Positions 61,101 to 64,000 of a stretch of 64,000 nucleotides of DNA are shown here, piece after piece. This stretch comes from Elusimicrobium sp. (GTDB lineage: Bacteria > Elusimicrobiota > Elusimicrobia > Elusimicrobiales > Elusimicrobiaceae). Where the stretch lies: the NCBI GenBank assembly GCA_015062115.1, contig SUVG01000004.1, forward strand, positions 142,947-206,946, read 5' to 3'. Made by a program: the position numbers and the translations under genes. The notes beneath the pieces were generated by a model. That model did not search any database. It was not told the origin of the DNA and saw only the letters and a program-made list of their open reading frames with translations. The stretch's first letter is position 1. Each line of letters opens with the position of its first letter.

Positions 61101-63641
61101 GGTATTCGCCATTTGCCTGCGGCCGATAAAGGGAAGTTTTTGCGTTCTTTTATGGGTGCCCGATACAAAAACTTCCTGCCGTACGAAATAGACAAACTCC
61201 TTGCACGCGCCAAAGAAGTGGAAGAACTGAACTACAAAAAACACATGATTAAAAAGATTCAGGACTTATTGAAAATGAATCTGTTTGACCGGAAGGGGAG
61301 TTTGAAAAAGGCCTTACTTGATGCGCCTACTATGAGCGCTTTGGCAGAAATGAAACGCGCCATGCGCCTTACGCCGGAACAAGCCGCAGAAGAATTAAAT
61401 GCCCGTATGGCCTTGTTTACCGATAAACCGGCTAGCCCTACGGATAAAATCGTCAACGAACTTTTGTCTATTTTGGCAAACGATGTAAAGGATATTTCCA
61501 CCACTCTTTGCAAACAAACTTATGACGATATTTCCGCCTTACGCAAAGAAGGCAGAAGCGCCGTAAATCTGCAAAAGATGATTATGGATTTTCGCACGGA
61601 AAAAGACAAAGCCGAAGTGCTTTTGGCCGTGAAGAAAAACAAAAAAGCCGGTGTTGTGAAAAAAATGTATGCCTCTTGGATAGCCAATTGGGAATCGTTC
61701 CTGGACTTGTGCACCGACAAAAACACCAAAGAAGAATACAGTATGCTCAACTTGGAGGCGGATACTATTGCCCATAACTGGCGGCGCCGGACGGAAATCA
61801 TGGACAAAGTACGGGAAATTTATCGTTTGGGGAAAAATAGTGAAGTTCAAAGCAAAATGAACGAACTCCTTGACGAAAAACATACTTTCCTAAATTACGC
61901 ACAAGTAGATAACAACCCCGACCCCGCCGCCATTAAACGCACGGGCGAAGTGTTTGAAGAAGAATTAAACAAAATGCAAATTATCACGCTCTATATTTGG
62001 GCAAAAAACGATGTGCTTTCCGACCGTTTGTTGGTGCAATATAAGCGCGAACAGTTGCAAAAAATGTTTATGGAAGTGTTAGATAGCCAGGATAGAAAAA
62101 TGGGAGATTTTTTACAAGCCGAAGCAGAAAAATCTTACAACGAAATTAACGAGGTTTTCGTAAAAGAACGCGGTTATGATTTACCCAAAGTGAAGGCTTA
62201 TTTCCCGTCAATTACCGAACGGGTGGAAAGCGAACTGGACTTTTTGCAAGCCGCCGCCGGAACAAGCAAAAACCCTTCATTTATTAAGGCTCGTGCAAAT
62301 AGTGCGCTTATTCAAATGAAGCCCGAAAATCCGTTTGGTATTTTATTTAGACATATTGAACGGGCAAGCGATTATCACTTTAAGGCGGAAAAATTAAACC
62401 GTATCCGCCGCGTATTCAAAAGCCCGGTGCTTAAGCCTGCCCTTCAAAAACAGTTTGGAGAGGATATTTATAAACGCATGTTGGAGTTGATAGACCAATT
62501 CAGTGTTACCAAACCGCGTATTAACTATGAAATGGATAAATTGGGCGATTGGCTTACCAATAACTATGTAAAAGGTGCAATTGCTTTGAAGCCCACGATT
62601 GCCATTAAGCAGTTGGTAAGCAGTATTAACTATGCCGAAAATATGCCTTCGCACAAGTGGGTGCTTGGTTTTATAAAAGCATGCCTCCACCCGAGTCAAA
62701 CCGTTAAGTTTATGAGCAGTGCCGACCCGTATTTGAAGGCCCGTTTTGAAAGTGGCTCGATGAACGAAGCCCTCGCCCGCGCAACGGCTGATGCAAAAGC
62801 CATCGGGGCTCGTGGTAAATTTGTGCGCCTGACGGACTTGCTAACCTTAAATACCCGCTTGGGGGATATTGGGGCTATTTGCTTTGGCGGCAAACCTTAT
62901 GTGGATTATTTGATGAAGGAAAAAGGCATGACAAAGGCCGAGGCATTTGCCGAGTTTAGAAAATCTACTTTAAGAAGCCAGCAAAGCAATACACGAAGCA
63001 GTTTATCTACCTTGCAGGCAAGAGATATGAACTTTATCGTTCGCGGCTTGTTTGCCTTCAAAAACACACCTGCTCAATATGCCCGCAAAATTACTGACTC
63101 TATTTGGGAGTATCAACGGGGGGAAATATCTGTCGTTCAATTGGGTAAAGTTGTGGCTATTTATGGCTTAATAAACAGTTGGTTATATAGCATGCTTACC
63201 ACCCTTGGGCTTTTGGCTTGGTTCAATGATGATGACGATGCGCCTGAAATGCTGGCGGACGAAATCTTTTTTAGCCCGTTTGTGCAAATGGCCGGCTGTC
63301 TGCCGGTGTTGGACATGGCTGTCGGTGCCGCGGCAGAAGTATTGAAAGCCAAGGCCTTTGATAAACGCCCTCGCTTGGAAAGACCGGAACTTCCCGTCGT
63401 AAGCGAACTGTTTGCTATGGGGCAAAAAGCACTAAAAGAAGATTTAACGGCTGAAGATGTGTTGGATCTTTTAGCCACGGCAGGCCACTTGTTTACGGGC
63501 TTGCCTACACGCTATGCAAAAGGATTTTACGCGGGTGCGCGGGATATTGCAAGCGGGGAAAACCCCATGCGTGGTTTCTTAACCGCGCTTGGTTATACGG
63601 AAAACCGGGCAAAAATCGCTACCGGAACTAAGGAGGATTAG
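55146..63641 (+). CDS. Giant polyvalent virion protein with toxin-like domains
   Basis: 2831 residues. In order: residues 21-59 identical to the lysogeny membrane protein at 35952; 60-400, a Gly/Ala-rich membrane-active region (GSAGGSVLTSIALLAAARNP); about 555-710, a Barnase/EndoU/RelE-like nuclease-like module (FERAIHSDKEHHLS, LPTGRVFLNTFFFD); 840-1075, an ADP-ribosyltransferase-like module (RGFHGSPHQ, GEGAQVHGHGVYVA, GIKGIKYDG); about 1130-1305, an LPD3-like module; HELAH at 1361-1365, a zinc-peptidase-like site; 1672-1800, a second nuclease-like module (IEKNKSHHKDLS); and a helical C-terminus from 1840. It takes the place of T7 gp16 and is likely ejected into the host cell, delivering these activities. 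GAGGAATAACT precedes the ATG. Confidence 0.85.
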   Translation: MDEKTDFNLQSAPHKQSVWVDKYNIPVMTDLKRPDEILYATETQVLGKPKTNYFAMMDFEEPVEETAKHALGEMALHSLESFAPGAFAARMLSKNPFVRGLSSAVIDTARAGVAHTLKDVATVNTFLGSDTDSLLERHRKIDEANPTMPAVLRWHEKAKADFKAKADFLRPFKPVEEEKIKERITALSAEQKKVDEFNQKVKYVVDNFLSQTGLAKTEKDGFWYDLGSAGGSVLTSIALLAAARNPAIGAMIFGAAEGQGTYESAVAAGVAPEDAYRLAKTNQAWITATEMVGDKFFSKLLYGKGILGKYSKRILEQSKNARKIEQDLLVAGVGLVEGGTIEASQETLQNVGTDIIHNLGGADDKKVGEIIKDALYAGLLAFVLGGVPGGAIGVAQLNKYADNVSKELQSMGVPADRAAEIARETALTVTASEFVDDSIKAVSSEINSPLTAEDRNPAEFTRVMTEAQSREIDQTAWEVAGKVEKESLQAGVAPEVATATGQVAQALTNSFYRLTKLTPKDQAHFNISILKGGQNKQLPAFNQAAAMYRNPAKSLSEFVEFSKNNHGNPKEDNKSFYRFFTQEGLEIDLPFERAIHSDKEHHLSPDELEIVENSFTKPEYAVLLPKTGEYGGRQLKLKINTKIGKMGSVLEILPTGRVFLNTFFFDSDANIDNWAKENLPNTPSARPVFVGEGNNSIADIVEKIKGEKSFIDIDKIDQEIKPGTSIEEIISTPAYKNFEKEWQEGNRLQAVENYAKSLLPEFGFSYKQTNQSKKSESRYVLFSVGKEVSTLRISAHKDPDKQAARFSVNVNDNPEKIAQNIDLFFHNPLADLTKVVTYFQRGFHGSPHQLQGGKISLSYVGSGEGAQVHGHGVYVAKQKETGIYYRTIRNSGEIFYKGQPIEELRNNLEKAKEYSRAALVEDFALKMDHEALDRNYHSAEDLKWFEGEILPDVKQEGTLVEVEIPENEVLLDEDKPLREQPEPVRKAILAYMNDNPDAYIAPKSIDDLGPTDGRNFYNDVALNERRKGAKGDGTQEASQTLNKYGIKGIKYDGEQDGECFVIFDENAIEIKKTFYQRNKKEVFGELPEIKKESRTQKADVAILPEFQSILNEEIQPVKLTETYSDDVLFTQGADFREYLHANLEEIEGKFYVSSGAFKALVSNRDVNKMLNTSNNFSSSDFKKMNRFFVLQLKNLLPNAVLVKRYADLNHNKNSFYERRFVPVEYNNDIYIVKLTLQEFLYPRKEFSKKVYEENGQKDYGEYNVEIVKKITLGHVAHPSKDVVQHAQGSKDSIDNNSQRVKGVTWAQALEGVVDNSGAYLPNVKVYTQNPSDPRGMVEIDEKAHEAIIRVFENSDPSTIVHELAHIYLTMLQNAAKVSMDENFQKLMEDIDAWLGAPQGADGSYSVEQQEKFARAFEGYLAEGKAPSKEMEGVFAQFARWLAEVYESVKDYLQITPEVRSIFDRLLTVDEPIKKSKYVGNAERAKELLNAIKTGLKSEDALELGEMKALLKTASTRRPAAPKNHLLKDLKKYGAEYANAGQVDKEAYANAGVKDKKGGIDDRPDVWLQAKGYMDFEESTEETLARAWQMIEDALDGKEVYRLEDADRAAQIEAYDENLKLLQEVFPDLMETANAKRLIAELERKGYRVVEKQDIDKLEKQLAELEKMSAGATSQKVGLTIEDYKRPTHDFLLPPLPEEVVKQLGVENKNVLLKKNIIEKNKSHHKDLSLDEYNDILSRGLYSPSLVLKTNPKESPNYFNFIFEGTDKNDNVVVEISAEKENAEIVSFYLIDKEKLDKKIKRTDRNGGLSVKTLTRGPSPIRTPSVGSLDSISDNKQIFKAANRVRREVISEIEKRQLAGKEEMLRFLKLAKTPEEIRQAVAGVLDQVEKAYEKTEEGKQAKEMLAVPNTDYGKIKIQILKEINEINKTTSARLEEAQKVLDRESYLIRNSAQITPEMKAEFDTARQVIDQLRGAPYERAIRAALAGIRHLPAADKGKFLRSFMGARYKNFLPYEIDKLLARAKEVEELNYKKHMIKKIQDLLKMNLFDRKGSLKKALLDAPTMSALAEMKRAMRLTPEQAAEELNARMALFTDKPASPTDKIVNELLSILANDVKDISTTLCKQTYDDISALRKEGRSAVNLQKMIMDFRTEKDKAEVLLAVKKNKKAGVVKKMYASWIANWESFLDLCTDKNTKEEYSMLNLEADTIAHNWRRRTEIMDKVREIYRLGKNSEVQSKMNELLDEKHTFLNYAQVDNNPDPAAIKRTGEVFEEELNKMQIITLYIWAKNDVLSDRLLVQYKREQLQKMFMEVLDSQDRKMGDFLQAEAEKSYNEINEVFVKERGYDLPKVKAYFPSITERVESELDFLQAAAGTSKNPSFIKARANSALIQMKPENPFGILFRHIERASDYHFKAEKLNRIRRVFKSPVLKPALQKQFGEDIYKRMLELIDQFSVTKPRINYEMDKLGDWLTNNYVKGAIALKPTIAIKQLVSSINYAENMPSHKWVLGFIKACLHPSQTVKFMSSADPYLKARFESGSMNEALARATADAKAIGARGKFVRLTDLLTLNTRLGDIGAICFGGKPYVDYLMKEKGMTKAEAFAEFRKSTLRSQQSNTRSSLSTLQARDMNFIVRGLFAFKNTPAQYARKITDSIWEYQRGEISVVQLGKVVAIYGLINSWLYSMLTTLGLLAWFNDDDDAPEMLADEIFFSPFVQMAGCLPVLDMAVGAAAEVLKAKAFDKRPRLERPELPVVSELFAMGQKALKEDLTAEDVLDLLATAGHLFTGLPTRYAKGFYAGARDIASGENPMRGFLTALGYTENRAKIATGTKED
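55206..55324 (+). repeat. 119-base repeat, copy 2 (shared tag coding sequence)
   Basis: Encodes residues 21-59 of the polyvalent protein and matches 35973-36091 with eight silent differences. Confidence 0.95.
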
Positions 63642-63644
63642 TAA

Positions 63645-64000
63645 ATGATTACGACGGAAAATTCACGGGCAGTGTATCAGGGGGACGGTAACACCAAAGA
63701 GTTTAGTGTGCCTTTTACCTTCTTTGCGAATGCGGCCGGGGTATTTGCCAAGCGCTATCAAATCAGCGTGTTTGTGGCGGATAAAGACGGTGCTGAAACC
63801 GAACTGGACGAAGACAAAGACTACGAAGTGGACGGGTTTATGGTGCGCCTACCGGAGCCCCTGCCAAAAGAAAAAATGCTTGTGGTTTTGCGTGATGTAC
63901 CGCTTACACAGGAATTAAATTTACTTGACGGCCGTGAAGTGAAAGGGCCCGTGTTGGAAGCCCATTTGGATAAATTTGCCATGGCTTTGCAGGAAATGGC
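63645..64000 (+). CDS. Tail fibre protein, N-terminal part (cut by window end)
   Basis: 118 complete codons are visible from the ATG at 63645, 3 bases after the polyvalent gene, with AAGGAGG upstream. RAVYQGDGNTKEFSVPFTFF, a beta-sandwich with GFMVRLPEPLPKEKMLVVLRDVPLTQELNLLDG, then LEAHLDKFAMALQEM, is the capsid-proximal domain of T7-like tail fibres. It fixes the fibre to the tail; the receptor-binding part lies outside the window. Confidence 0.88.
   Translation, partial: MITTENSRAVYQGDGNTKEFSVPFTFFANAAGVFAKRYQISVFVADKDGAETELDEDKDYEVDGFMVRLPEPLPKEKMLVVLRDVPLTQELNLLDGREVKGPVLEAHLDKFAMALQEM

Larger units (their letters stand above)
34066..64000. mobile_element. Temperate T7-like prophage (left part; right end outside window)
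   Basis: From the 3' end of tRNA-Leu to the window end every gene is phage-related or unknown: integrase against the tRNA, repressor, ImmA-type peptidase, second integrase, excisionase-like protein, replication protein with iterons, terminase, and a short-tailed virion module ordered as in T7-like phages (portal, scaffold, capsid, tail tubular A and B, internal proteins, tail fibre). Reading frames are intact apart from one 49-base tandem duplication, so it may be functional. The exact left boundary is probably inside the tRNA 3' half; the right att, lysis genes and remaining tail genes are not visible. Confidence 0.9.

Overview
The window reads as a chromosome segment of a Gram-negative gut anaerobe carrying the left part of an integrated prophage. 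Lipopolysaccharide core genes (Kdo transferase, heptosyltransferase-like GT9), an AsmA protein, lipoproteins and LolA-like carriers show an outer membrane. Rubrerythrin next to a Fur/PerR regulator suggests an anaerobe. The mix (aryl-polyene-type lipid genes, very large lineage-specific secreted proteins, an Elusimicrobium-like style of intergenic terminators and codon use) makes a gut Elusimicrobiota bacterium my best guess. That is inference; no 16S rRNA or other decisive marker is present.

Host part (1-34065). 1-5762 (minus) is a tightly overlapping operon for an aryl-polyene-like lipid: ketoreductase, ketosynthase, acyl carrier protein, acyltransferase, lipoprotein, dehydratase, LolA-like carrier and an MMPL exporter cut by the window edge. 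A methyltransferase and an MFS exporter diverge from it. Then follow rubrerythrin and PerR (minus), a BaiN/HI0933-type flavoprotein, a membrane protein, a Na/Pi cotransporter with DUF1232 protein, AsmA, Kdo transferase plus an unusual double-headed GT9, a 1632-residue secreted protein, a PC4-like protein, a Ser/Thr kinase/PP2C pair, groES-groEL under a CIRCE operator, a secreted protease-fold protein that lacks its catalytic residues, a BI-1 family protein, pgk, secG and tRNA-Leu(GAG).

Prophage part (about 34066 to beyond 64000). An integrase gene abuts the 3' end of tRNA-Leu. The left arm holds a repressor, a small membrane protein, a secreted nuclease, an ImmA-type peptidase and a second integrase. 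The early region holds an excisionase-like protein, several tiny proteins, two strongly structured non-coding stretches, and a replication protein whose gene carries three palindromic iterons, as in the lambda O gene. The late region is a T7-like (short-tailed) virion module: terminase, portal, scaffold, capsid, tail tubular proteins A and B, internal virion proteins, a 2831-residue polyvalent protein, and the start of a tail fibre gene. The right end, lysis genes and right att site lie outside the window.

Most notable: a 39-residue segment is identical in the N-terminus of the 2831-residue virion protein and in a 111-residue membrane protein of the lysogeny region 19 kb away, with all eight nucleotide differences synonymous. 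This looks like a shared targeting or recognition tag. The giant protein also carries AT-rich, toxin-like inserted domains next to an ADP-ribosyltransferase-like and a zincin-like domain.
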